NCBI GenBank assembly: GCA_050256135.1
Contig: JBFWIF010000012.1
Coordinates: 1 to 38,027, forward strand
From: RZYP01 sp050256135
GTDB taxonomy: Bacteria; Bacillota; Negativicutes; Acidaminococcales; Acidaminococcaceae
DNA: 38,027 nucleotides
Direction of reading: 5' to 3'
Under the pieces are notes generated by a model, which searched no databases, had not been told where the DNA came from, and was given only the letters and a program-made list of their open reading frames with translations. Of this stretch, positions 15,618-23,340 are shown piece after piece. The translations under genes were made by a program, and so were the position numbers. Position 1 is the stretch's first letter. Every line of letters starts with the position of its first letter.

Positions 15618-15632
15618 AGGAGATGTAACAAA

Positions 15633-16301
15633 ATGTTGGAAGTCAAAATTGCTGATGCGCGCAGATCAATTATTCAAACTGGGCTTAAACTTCTTGAGAG
15701 AAAATTAATTACTGGTTCCTGGGGTAACATAAGCCTAAAAATTGATAAGGACTGTTATGCAATTACACCATCAGGAAGATCTTATGATTTTCTAATGGAG
15801 GATGATATCATAATCGTTAATTCAAATGGTACAAAATTAGCTGGTTCTGGTATCCCTTCTTCTGAACTGTTATTGCATCTTGCGATTTACAAAAAATATC
15901 CGACGTTTAATGCAATCATACACACACACAGCATATATGCTAGTGCTTGTGCAGCAATGCATAGACAAATACCTCCATTGCTGGAAGATACTGCTCAAAT
16001 ATCTGGTGGACCAATAAAAGTTGCTAAATACGCTTTGGCGGGCACAAAAGAACTGGCAGATAATGCTGTTGATGCTATAGGCACATCAAATGCTGTTCTG
16101 TTAGCTAATCATGGTGCTGTAAACTGTGGAAAAACACTTGATGAAGCATTAATTGTGGCAGAAATTGTAGAAAAATCAGCACATGTTCTTTGCATAACGG
16201 CATCAGTTGGTGAAAGCTTTCCATTACCAACTAGCGATATTAAAACATTGAGGAATTTTTACACAGAACACTATAGTAAAAGGCAAGGAGGCGATGAATA
16301 A
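15633..16301 (+). CDS. Class II aldolase (FucA/AraD family), probable 5-deoxy- or 5-methylthio-ribulose-1-phosphate aldolase
   Basis: This zinc-dependent aldolase is of the fuculose-phosphate type. The zinc histidines are His97 and His99 (IIHTHS) and His160 (LANHGAV); the catalytic Glu78 lies in SGIPSSELLLH, and the phosphate-binding GSWGNIS (28-34) and TPSGRSYD are clear. Standing directly behind mtnA, it probably cleaves the MtnA product into dihydroxyacetone phosphate plus acetaldehyde or methylthioacetaldehyde, as in the known DHAP shunts for 5'-deoxyadenosine and MTA. No mtnB, mtnW, mtnX or mtnD gene is present, so the universal methionine salvage route is not encoded here. The substrate is inferred from context only. 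Confidence 0.85.
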   Translation: MLEVKIADARRSIIQTGLKLLERKLITGSWGNISLKIDKDCYAITPSGRSYDFLMEDDIIIVNSNGTKLAGSGIPSSELLLHLAIYKKYPTFNAIIHTHSIYASACAAMHRQIPPLLEDTAQISGGPIKVAKYALAGTKELADNAVDAIGTSNAVLLANHGAVNCGKTLDEALIVAEIVEKSAHVLCITASVGESFPLPTSDIKTLRNFYTEHYSKRQGGDE

Positions 16302-16304
16302 ATA

Positions 16305-17582
16305 ATGTCAGCAATTTTGATAAAAAATGTCGAAGTTGTATCCGAAAAAAATAACGAAACATTTAATATTGGAATTAAAGATCAGAAGATATCTTATATA
16401 GGTAAAGAAATGCCAACAGGATATGATGACGCATATATAATTAATGCTGAAAATTTCATAGCTGTACCAGGCATGGTTAATACACATACACATGCAGCGA
16501 TGACCCTTTTAAGAAGTTATGCAGATGATATGATTCTAATGGATTGGCTTCAGAATAAAATTTGGCCTGCAGAGGCTAACCTTACTGGTGATGATGTTTA
16601 TTGGGGTACAAAAATCGCCATAATTGAAATGCTAAAATCTGGTACGACAACTTTTGCGGATATGTATTTCTTTATGGATAGGGTAGCGGAAGCAGTACAA
16701 GAAACCGGTATCAGGGCTTCACTTTCACGTGGGATGATTGGTTTGGCTCCAGATGCTAGGGAAAAAATATCAGAAAGCATTGATTTATATAATAACTGGC
16801 ACGAAAAAGCTGACGGACGTATTAGGGTAATGTTCGGACCTCATGCCCCTTACACATGCCCTGTAGATTATTTAAAACAAATCATAGCTGAAGCAGGCAA
16901 ACTTGGCGCTGAAATTCACATGCATTTAAGTGAAACTGCAGATGAGGTAGCCGACTGCGAGCGTGAATACGGCATGACACCAATTGCTTTAATGAACAAC
17001 ATCGGCCTATTTGACCTTGGAACCCTAGCTGCACACTGTGTTCACGTTACACCAACTGATATCGAAATAATGTCAGAGAAAAACGTACGCGTGGCACATA
17101 ATCCACAAAGCAATTTGAAACTTGCAAGTGGTATTGCCCCTGTACCAGAAATGCTTGCTGCTGGCCTAATTGTTGGCCTCGGAACTGATGGCACATCTAG
17201 TAATAACAATCTTGATATGCTGGAGGAAGCTCGCTTAACCGCTATGTTGCATAAAAATAATAAAAATAATCCTGCAATAATACCTGCAAGACAAGCTTTA
17301 AATCTCGCTACAAAGCAGGGAGCGCTTGCTTTAGGGTTTTCAGATGTAGGAGAAATAAAAGTTGGTCAAAAGGCAGATTTAGTCCTCTATGATATGCGTA
17401 AACCTTATTGGTATCCACGCCATGACAGAACTTCGCTATTTATTTACGCAGCAAACTCGTCAGATGCTGATACTGTCATTGTCGATGGCAAAATCTTGAT
17501 GGAGAATGGGAACTTATTAACTATTGATGAAGAAAAAGTTTATGCGGAAGCAAATAAATGTGGCTTGCGTTTAACTAAATAA
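16305..17582 (+). CDS. mtaD: 5-methylthioadenosine/S-adenosylhomocysteine deaminase
   Basis: This amidohydrolase converts the adenine of MTA, SAH and often 5'-deoxyadenosine to hypoxanthine. Metal ligands are visible as His61 and His63 (NTHTHAAMT), His207 (HMHLSET), His244 (AAHCVHV) and Asp295 (GTDG), the same pattern as in the Thermotoga enzyme of this activity. The family's GPHAPYTC (178-185) is present. The start is fixed by AAGGAGG upstream and lies 3 bases after the aldolase stop. Its products, methylthioinosine and S-inosylhomocysteine, would be the substrates of the phosphorylase and hydrolase upstream. Confidence 0.93.
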   Translation: MSAILIKNVEVVSEKNNETFNIGIKDQKISYIGKEMPTGYDDAYIINAENFIAVPGMVNTHTHAAMTLLRSYADDMILMDWLQNKIWPAEANLTGDDVYWGTKIAIIEMLKSGTTTFADMYFFMDRVAEAVQETGIRASLSRGMIGLAPDAREKISESIDLYNNWHEKADGRIRVMFGPHAPYTCPVDYLKQIIAEAGKLGAEIHMHLSETADEVADCEREYGMTPIALMNNIGLFDLGTLAAHCVHVTPTDIEIMSEKNVRVAHNPQSNLKLASGIAPVPEMLAAGLIVGLGTDGTSSNNNLDMLEEARLTAMLHKNNKNNPAIIPARQALNLATKQGALALGFSDVGEIKVGQKADLVLYDMRKPYWYPRHDRTSLFIYAANSSDADTVIVDGKILMENGNLLTIDEEKVYAEANKCGLRLTK

Positions 17583-17602
17583 ATTTCTAGGAGTGGAATA
17601 AT

Positions 17603-18445
17603 TTGGCAAAAATCCTCAAAAAAACAAATCTGGCTCCACAAGTTTATGAATTTATTGTGGATGCTCCATTAGTTGCTCACAAATGTAAACCAGGTCAGTT
17701 TGTCATTATTCGTACAGAAGAAGAAAGTGAAAGAATTCCTCTCACTATTGCTGATTTTGACCGTAAGCAAGGTACAATTACCATGATTGTCCAGGCAGTA
17801 GGTAATACTACAAAACATCTATGTGAAACCTTTAACGATAATGATGAAATATTGGACGTTGTCGGACCTCTTGGCATGCCTTCTCATATAGAAAATTTTG
17901 GCACTGTTGTTTGTGTGGGCGGTGGTATAGGCGTAGCTCCAGTTTATCCTATAGCCAGAGCCCTGAAAGAAGTTGGCAACAAAGTTATTTCAATAATTGG
18001 TGCACGTAACAAAGATCTTATAATTTTTGAAGATAAAATGGCAGCAATTAGTGATGAACTGATCATTACAACAGATGACGGCAGCGCTGGTCAAAAAGGT
18101 TTCGTTACTGATCCTCTAAAAAAAATGCTTGAAAGTGGCAATATGCCTGGAATGGTGCTGGCAATTGGTCCGGTTATAATGATGAAAAATGTAGCTGAAA
18201 CAACTAGGCCCTACAAAGTTCCGACTGTAGCTAGCTTGAATACCATTATGGTCGATGGAACAGGTATGTGTGGTGGCTGCCGTGTAAGAGTCGGCGACGA
18301 TAATAAATTTGCTTGTGTTGACGGTCCTGAATTTGATGCACATCTTGTAGACTTCGCAAATTTGGTGCAACGACAACAAATGTACAAAGGTCAGGAATCT
18401 TTGGAATACGGATGCGGAGGTCATTGCAAATGCGTGGAGGACTAA
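17603..18445 (+). CDS. nfnA: NfnA: FAD/[2Fe-2S] subunit of NADH-dependent ferredoxin:NADP+ oxidoreductase
   Basis: This is the small subunit of the electron-bifurcating transhydrogenase, related to the FAD/NAD-binding PyrK/sulfide dehydrogenase family. It has an N-terminal FAD-binding barrel (ERIPLTIAD), an NAD-binding domain with VGGGIGVAPVYPIAR (105-119), and a C-terminal iron-sulfur segment, D-x4-C-x2-C-x11-C at 218-238 (Asp218, Cys223, Cys226, Cys238), the Asp/3-Cys cluster type of NfnA. The TTG start at 17603 has TAGGAG 9 bases upstream. It overlaps nfnB. It may alternatively be called sulfide dehydrogenase subunit; pairing with the large subunit favours NfnAB. Confidence 0.88.
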   Translation: MAKILKKTNLAPQVYEFIVDAPLVAHKCKPGQFVIIRTEEESERIPLTIADFDRKQGTITMIVQAVGNTTKHLCETFNDNDEILDVVGPLGMPSHIENFGTVVCVGGGIGVAPVYPIARALKEVGNKVISIIGARNKDLIIFEDKMAAISDELIITTDDGSAGQKGFVTDPLKKMLESGNMPGMVLAIGPVIMMKNVAETTRPYKVPTVASLNTIMVDGTGMCGGCRVRVGDDNKFACVDGPEFDAHLVDFANLVQRQQMYKGQESLEYGCGGHCKCVED

Positions 18446-19821
18446 GAAATAAAATGCCAGAACAAGCGGCAGAAGTAAGAAACAAAAATTTTGATGAAGT
18501 TGCTTTAGGCTATTTAATTGAAACCGCCATAGACGAAGCAGAACGCTGTTTAAATTGTAAAAATCCTCGCTGCGTTCAGGGTTGTCCAGTTAATGTTGAT
18601 ATTCCAGATTTTATTCAAGCCCTCAAAGAAAAGAATTTTAGCGAAGCAATACGCATTCTTAAAAACAAGAATACCTTGCCGGCTGTCTGCGGTCGTGTTT
18701 GCCCGCAAGAAAGTCAGTGTGAAAAAAATTGCATACTGGGAATAAAAGCCGAGCCAGTAGCAATCGGACGACTAGAACGTTTTGTTGCTGATTATGCAAG
18801 GATTAAAGGACTTGATGTATTAAATAACACTAAAGCAGTACCAAATGGCAAAAAAGTCGCCATCGTAGGAAGTGGTCCTTCAGGGCTTACCGCAGCATGC
18901 GACTTAGCTAAAATGGGCTATGATGTAACAATTTTTGAAGCTCTGCATGCTCCTGGCGGTGTTCTAATGTATGGCATTCCTCAATTTCGCCTTCCCAAAG
19001 AAATAGTAAAACATGAAATTGACCAATTAAAAGAATTGGGTGTAAAAATTATGCCAAATGTTGTCATTGGCCGTACTTTTACAATTGATGAGCTTATGAA
19101 TGAAGAAGGATTCTCTGCTGTCTATATCGGTACTGGTGCCGGCCTTCCACATTTCATGCATATTGAAGGCGAAAATTTGAATGGGGTATATTCAGCTAAT
19201 GAATTTCTTACTCGTGTAAATTTGATGCGTGCTTATAAATTTCCACAGGTTGCCACACCTGTTTACATTGGTAAGAGCGTAGCAGTTGTTGGTGCAGGCA
19301 ATGTTGCCATGGATGCGGCCCGTACTGCTAAACGTTTAGGCGCAGAAAAAGTATATATCGTTTACAGACGTAGCGAAGATGAGATGCCAGCTCGTAAAGA
19401 AGAAATTGAACATGCCAAAGAAGAGGGTATTGAACTTCGCCTCTTAAATAATCCAACCAAAATAATTGGCGATGATAAAGGCTGGGTAAGAGGCATAGAA
19501 TGCGTTAAAATGGAGCTGGGCGCGCCTGATGCTTCCGGACGTCGTTCACCTGTTGAAATTAAGGGTTCAGAATATGTTCTTCCTGTTGACATGGTTGTTA
19601 TGTCCATAGGACAGGGACCTAATCCTTTGATTAAGGCAACAACACCGAACTTGGAAACAAATAAACGTGGTAATATTAATGCGGATGAAAGTGGACAAAC
19701 TTCGATGCCTGGTGTTTTTGCAGGCGGTGACATCGTAACAGGTGCAGCAACCGTAATTTCAGCAATGGGCGCAGGTAAAAAAGCTGCTAAAGCAATTGAT
19801 GAATATCTTTCAAAAAAATAA
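18430..19821 (+). CDS. nfnB: NfnB: large subunit of NADH-dependent ferredoxin:NADP+ oxidoreductase (GltD-like)
   Basis: This large subunit carries two [4Fe-4S] clusters and the bifurcating FAD, and exchanges hydride with NADP(H). The N-terminal cluster motifs are CLNCKNPRCVQGCPVNVDIP and CGRVCPQESQCEKNC. The FAD Rossmann motif is GSGPSGLTAACDLAK, the NADPH motif GAGNVAMDAARTAKRLG with the following YRRS, and the closing GDIVTGAATVISAMGAG is typical. Annotation pipelines often call it glutamate synthase small subunit, but no large glutamate synthase gene is near and nfnA precedes it. Two starts are possible: ATG 18430 (GGAGG at 18416-18420) or ATG 18454 (GGAGG at 18436-18440); I take the first for its better spacing. 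Confidence 0.9.
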   Translation: MRGGLRNKMPEQAAEVRNKNFDEVALGYLIETAIDEAERCLNCKNPRCVQGCPVNVDIPDFIQALKEKNFSEAIRILKNKNTLPAVCGRVCPQESQCEKNCILGIKAEPVAIGRLERFVADYARIKGLDVLNNTKAVPNGKKVAIVGSGPSGLTAACDLAKMGYDVTIFEALHAPGGVLMYGIPQFRLPKEIVKHEIDQLKELGVKIMPNVVIGRTFTIDELMNEEGFSAVYIGTGAGLPHFMHIEGENLNGVYSANEFLTRVNLMRAYKFPQVATPVYIGKSVAVVGAGNVAMDAARTAKRLGAEKVYIVYRRSEDEMPARKEEIEHAKEEGIELRLLNNPTKIIGDDKGWVRGIECVKMELGAPDASGRRSPVEIKGSEYVLPVDMVVMSIGQGPNPLIKATTPNLETNKRGNINADESGQTSMPGVFAGGDIVTGAATVISAMGAGKKAAKAIDEYLSKK

Positions 19822-19869
19822 ATATTTAGATAAAGAATACATTTTCTCAGAATAATATATTTTAATTAA

Positions 19870-19908
19870 TCTGCTAGCATTCTAAATTCACTTTAGTTTG
19901 CTAGCAGA
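19870..19908. other. Inverted repeat after nfnB
   Basis: Perfect 10-bp arms (19870-19879 and 19899-19908) enclose a second 5-bp stem (19882-19886 with 19892-19896) and a 5-base loop. There is no T tract, so it is a poor intrinsic terminator. It could end or stabilise the nfnB transcript, or bind a regulator of the next gene. Confidence 0.45.
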
Positions 19909-19951
19909 ATCTGCATTTTAGAATAATTATTGTTGAAATGAGGGAATATCT

Positions 19952-20971
19952 ATGAAAAAATATTCTAGTTTTTGCTATTTTGTTCTTTCTATGACCTTTA
20001 TGATTAATTTTGCAAACAATAATAATGCATATGCTAAAGAGTACAAATCCACATATGGAAATTACAGCATTAACATACCTGAAAATAACATACCAATTTG
20101 TGAAGGGTCGACATCCTACAGATTTGCACAAGGTAATATAAATGTCGATTGCAATATCATCAGCCTGCCACCAGAGCTTCATACAAAAATTGACAATACA
20201 AGCAGTAATGATAGCATTACTAGCCTCAATAATTTGCTATTAAGCAGCATAGCTGACATTAATTATCAAAATACCAATAGTTCCTGGCAAAAATTTAAAA
20301 ATAAAGAATTGCTTTACCAAATTTTTGAAAATAAATCAGCAGACAACCCGAATAGGGAAAAGTTACTGGCTGATACTATATTTATAAACAATAAAAATGT
20401 ATTTGTAATTTCTGCTTTTGCGCCAAATGCAGAAGATGAAAAAGCGGCAGAATTATTAGCATCAATATTAAAATCAGTTAAGATTAATAAAGTAAAGGAC
20501 ATTAAAAATAATTATTTCACCAATATCGCAGCCGGATATTCTTTAAATTTACCAAATGGTTGCCGTAACAAAAGTGGGAACACTTACAACATAATTCAAC
20601 TGCTAAACGAGGATAATCAGGATATGGGAAGCCTCAGAGCTTTTATGACAACCGAATATGCCCAATATGCTGAAGCTTCAGAACCGGAATTATCAAAATT
20701 AGAGATTCAATTTATAGAACGCATGACCAAATATTCGACAAACCAAACAATAATCACTCATAAACCAATTAACATTAATGGCCTGAATGGAATACTAATA
20801 GAAAAATCCATTAATAATCAAGATAAAATTACTAATATGCTCGAATGTTATTTATTTACAGCAAACAAAGGTTATCAAATAAACTTTTCGTTAAAAGATA
20901 AAAAGCTATATGATGAATCTAAAAAAGACTTTTTAGATTCGATTTCAAGTTTCAAAACATTGGGTTATTAA
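19952..20971 (+). CDS. Secreted protein of unknown function with two related domains
   Basis: The 339-residue product begins with a signal peptide (KK, hydrophobic core, predicted cut after NAYA near residue 28) and no lipobox. The mature part looks like two tandem copies of one alpha/beta domain of about 150 residues: each opens with a G-Y/N-S-x-N-x-P strand (YGNYSINIPEN near residue 35; AAGYSLNLPNG near 193), and each closes with a surface-helix stretch (AAELLASILKSVKI; DSISSFKTLGY). The pattern resembles PsbP/DUF1795-like folds, but I cannot confirm that. It is Asn-rich, with no metal or catalytic motif. GAGGG lies before the ATG. It appears to be a single-gene unit. Confidence 0.7.
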   Translation: MKKYSSFCYFVLSMTFMINFANNNNAYAKEYKSTYGNYSINIPENNIPICEGSTSYRFAQGNINVDCNIISLPPELHTKIDNTSSNDSITSLNNLLLSSIADINYQNTNSSWQKFKNKELLYQIFENKSADNPNREKLLADTIFINNKNVFVISAFAPNAEDEKAAELLASILKSVKINKVKDIKNNYFTNIAAGYSLNLPNGCRNKSGNTYNIIQLLNEDNQDMGSLRAFMTTEYAQYAEASEPELSKLEIQFIERMTKYSTNQTIITHKPININGLNGILIEKSINNQDKITNMLECYLFTANKGYQINFSLKDKKLYDESKKDFLDSISSFKTLGY

Positions 20972-21011
20972 TAGTGGTACGTGTGTTCGGGTTTTTAATA
21001 TATAATTTATA

Positions 21012-21053
21012 GTTCGTTTTACATAATATATATTATAGGACTCTAAAACGAAC
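21012..21053. repeat. Inverted repeat overlapping the lexA SOS box
   Basis: Perfect 10-bp arms, 21012-21021 and 21044-21053, flank a centre that holds a 14-base AT palindrome (21023-21036). The right arm shares its CGAAC with the left half of the SOS box. It lies upstream of the lexA promoter, so it acts either at DNA level or at the 3' end of the preceding transcript. Confidence 0.6.
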
Positions 21054-21062
21054 AGATGTTTG
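21049..21062 (+). promoter_or_regulatory. LexA-binding site (SOS box) of lexA
   Basis: CGAACAGATGTTTG matches the Gram-positive SOS box (CGAAC-N4-GTTCG) at all but one base. It overlaps the -35 element of the lexA promoter by three bases, as expected for autorepression. Confidence 0.85.
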
Positions 21063-21088
21063 ACATTGCTTTTAATGTCTGTTATAAT
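21060..21088 (+). promoter_or_regulatory. lexA promoter
   Basis: Perfect consensus TTGACA (21060-21065), a 17-base spacer and TATAAT (21083-21088). The start codon is 70 bases downstream. Confidence 0.9.
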
Positions 21089-21158
21089 TGCATAAATGAT
21101 GATAATATTTTACTAAGGTTATAATCCTTTTGTATCACTAGATTGGAGGCTGATTTGT

Positions 21159-21818
21159 ATGATTAAAAAATCTAATCGGCAAACTGATTCATTTAACGAT
21201 ACTGATGAATCTGCACTTACTGAGCGTCAGAGACAAATTTTGAACTATGTTCGCGAGCACGTTTATACCAAAGGTTATCCACCTGCAGTGCGTGAAATTG
21301 GCTTAGCTGTTGGCCTTTCTTCAAGCGCTAGTGTGCATTCACATCTGCAAAAATTAGAAAAACTTGGTTTTTTACAGCGTGATCCTTCTAAACCTCGTGC
21401 TATTGAATTAACACAGGAATCTTCTTGGCGTCAAAAAACTGTTGTTCCTGTGCCTTTAGTTGGAAATGTCACGGCCGGACAGCCTATTTTGGCAACGGAA
21501 AATATTGAGGAAACTTATCCCCTGCCCCTTGATCTTATCGGTTGTCAGGAAGATGTTTTTATGCTCTCTGTTAAAGGAGACAGTATGGTCAATGCTGGAA
21601 TACTTGATCATGACTATATTGTTGTTCGAAAACAAAACTATGCAAACAATGGTGACATTGTCGTAGCTTTAATCGACGATGAAGAAACTACAGTCAAAAG
21701 ATATTTTCGTGAACTGAAACAAATTAGATTGCAACCTGAAAATGATGCCTATTTACCAATTACTGGTACCAATATAAAGGTTATGGGAAAAGTAATTGCT
21801 GTTTTCCGCATTTTATAG
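21159..21818 (+). CDS. lexA: SOS repressor LexA
   Basis: LexA represses DNA damage response genes and cleaves itself when RecA is activated. The winged helix-turn-helix is at residues 20-80 (LTERQRQILNYV, PPAVREIGLAVGL, SVHSHLQKLEKLG). The self-cleavage bond is Ala106-Gly107 (VTAGQP), the nucleophile Ser142 lies in KGDSM, and the base Lys180 in TTVKRYF. All parts needed for autoproteolysis are present. The ATG follows GGAGG by 9 bases. The gene is monocistronic, between its own SOS box/promoter and a terminator. Confidence 0.96.
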   Translation: MIKKSNRQTDSFNDTDESALTERQRQILNYVREHVYTKGYPPAVREIGLAVGLSSSASVHSHLQKLEKLGFLQRDPSKPRAIELTQESSWRQKTVVPVPLVGNVTAGQPILATENIEETYPLPLDLIGCQEDVFMLSVKGDSMVNAGILDHDYIVVRKQNYANNGDIVVALIDDEETTVKRYFRELKQIRLQPENDAYLPITGTNIKVMGKVIAVFRIL

Positions 21819-21910
21819 TAACATGCCCTCAAATTTAGCTTATTTTCGTTTTTAAGCAACTTTTTGTCGTTTCATGATAATTTATATTCGCATTTTATTA
21901 TGAAAGCATT

Positions 21911-21949
21911 ACACTCCAAATATGACGATTGATATTTGGAGTGTTTTTA
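21911..21949 (+). terminator. lexA terminator
   Basis: A perfect 13-bp stem (21911-21923 with 21932-21944) with an 8-base loop and a T-rich tail. It lies 93 bases after the lexA stop. Confidence 0.9.
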
Positions 21950-22000
21950 TTGTAACGTCTTTTTGGTGTCATTAAGACGAAAGATTAAAGCCTTTTTGGT

Positions 22001-22043
22001 ATAAAAATAAAGCCCTTCTCATAGAGAAAGGCTTTATTTTTAT
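22001..22043. terminator. Bidirectional terminator at the convergence point
   Basis: A 14-bp outer stem (22001-22014 with 22030-22043), one mismatch, then a 5-bp inner stem and a 3-base loop. A and T tracts on both sides let it work in both directions. It ends the minus-strand YnbB gene six bases after its stop and backs up the lexA terminator. Together with the lexA terminator it accounts for the gap 21819-22049. Confidence 0.92.
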
Positions 22044-22049
22044 AATAGT

Positions 22050-23285
22050 TTATTTTATTCCTACCATTTCAGCTGCAGACATAATTGCAACTCGGCCATG
22101 TTCAAAAGTTAGTCCACCTTGCAAATATACATTATATGGTTCTCTCATTGGACCATCTGCGCTTAATTCAATTGAAGCGCCTTGAACAAAAGTACCTGCA
22201 GCCATTATTATCTCGTCCTGATAACCAGGCAATCCAGAAGGCACAGGTACAACGTGTGCATCAACAGGCGAATTTGCTTGTATTGCTCCGCAAAAAGCGC
22301 GTAATCTCTCACGTGATTCTAGTCTGATTGCTTGTATTATATCGCTTCTGATTTCATTACATGATGGTTTCACATCATATCCTAACTGTGCAAAAACTGC
22401 AGCGGCAAATATAGAAGTTTTCACTGCTTGCAGAACAACATGCGGTGCAAGAAACAATCCTTGGTAAAAGGATCTAGCAGTATCACCAAGAGTGGCTCCC
22501 ATTTCACCGCCCAGGCCTGGTGCTGTAAGTCTATAAGAGGCTAATTCTACTAAATCTTCTCGCCCAACAATATAACCACCTGTTGGCGCAAGTCCGCCAC
22601 CAAGATTCTTTATTAAAGAACCGGCAATTAAATCTGCACCAACCTCTGTTGGCTCTTGTTTTTCAATAAATTCACCATAACAATTATCAACAAAACAAAG
22701 ACAATCTGGGTTGATCATCTTTACTGCAGAACAAATTTCACCAATTTCGGCAACAGTCAGCGTTTTTCTGACGTCACTATAACCACAAGATCTTTGTATA
22801 AGAACCATTCGTGTTTTTGGCGTAATTAAACTTTGCAGTTCTTTTGTGGCAACTTTGCTCCCTGACATTGGTACTTCTTTATAAGAAACTCCTATATCAG
22901 CCAAAGATCCTGGGGTCTTAACCGGGAAACCGATAATAGTTTGCATGGTATCATAGGGTGTTCCTGTAGCTGAAATAATTTCATCCCCCTGGCGAAGGAC
23001 ACCAAGCAGTGCAACTGCCAATGCATGAGTTCCGGAAACAAACTGTGAACGCACCAACGCAGCCTCGGCATGAAAAATATCAGCGTATATCAAATCAAGC
23101 TTTTCTCTTCCTACATCAGAATAAGCATATCCAGTCGTTGGTTTTAAATAGTAATCAGAAACTTTGTGTTTACGGAAGGCTTTAATAACTTTTTTTGTAT
23201 TATAAAGTGCTGCTTCTTCATATGGTAAACAATTTTTATTGACTGCATTTAAAGCATTTAACTCTATTTCTTCAAAATTTATCAT
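22050..23285 (-). CDS. PLP-dependent YnbB family protein (methionine gamma-lyase/aluminium resistance family)
   Basis: This fold-type I PLP enzyme is of the family annotated as methionine gamma-lyase-like or aluminium resistance protein; its true reaction is not established. The cofactor-binding segments are clear: SGTHALAVAL near residue 85, VDNCYGEFIE with the PLP-ring Asp, and the Schiff-base lysine in SLIKNLGGGLAPTGGYIVG. The length of about 411 is normal. The start is taken at ATG 23285, with AAAGGTGG just upstream, rather than the GTG three codons earlier. It lies 55 bases downstream of hflX and probably shares its transcript. A bidirectional terminator follows. Confidence 0.85.
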   Translation of the reverse strand: MINFEEIELNALNAVNKNCLPYEEAALYNTKKVIKAFRKHKVSDYYLKPTTGYAYSDVGREKLDLIYADIFHAEAALVRSQFVSGTHALAVALLGVLRQGDEIISATGTPYDTMQTIIGFPVKTPGSLADIGVSYKEVPMSGSKVATKELQSLITPKTRMVLIQRSCGYSDVRKTLTVAEIGEICSAVKMINPDCLCFVDNCYGEFIEKQEPTEVGADLIAGSLIKNLGGGLAPTGGYIVGREDLVELASYRLTAPGLGGEMGATLGDTARSFYQGLFLAPHVVLQAVKTSIFAAAVFAQLGYDVKPSCNEIRSDIIQAIRLESRERLRAFCGAIQANSPVDAHVVPVPSGLPGYQDEIIMAAGTFVQGASIELSADGPMREPYNVYLQGGLTFEHGRVAIMSAAEMVGIK

Positions 23286-23340
23286 CCAGTCCACCTTTAG
23301 TCTATGTTATATTTTGGTTTGAGCAACAAAGTGCCTGTTG

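Noticed and set aside
18430..19821. Glutamate synthase small subunit (GltD) as the name of this gene
   Set aside because: No GltB-type large subunit nearby, and an overlapping NfnA-type gene precedes it; NfnB fits better.
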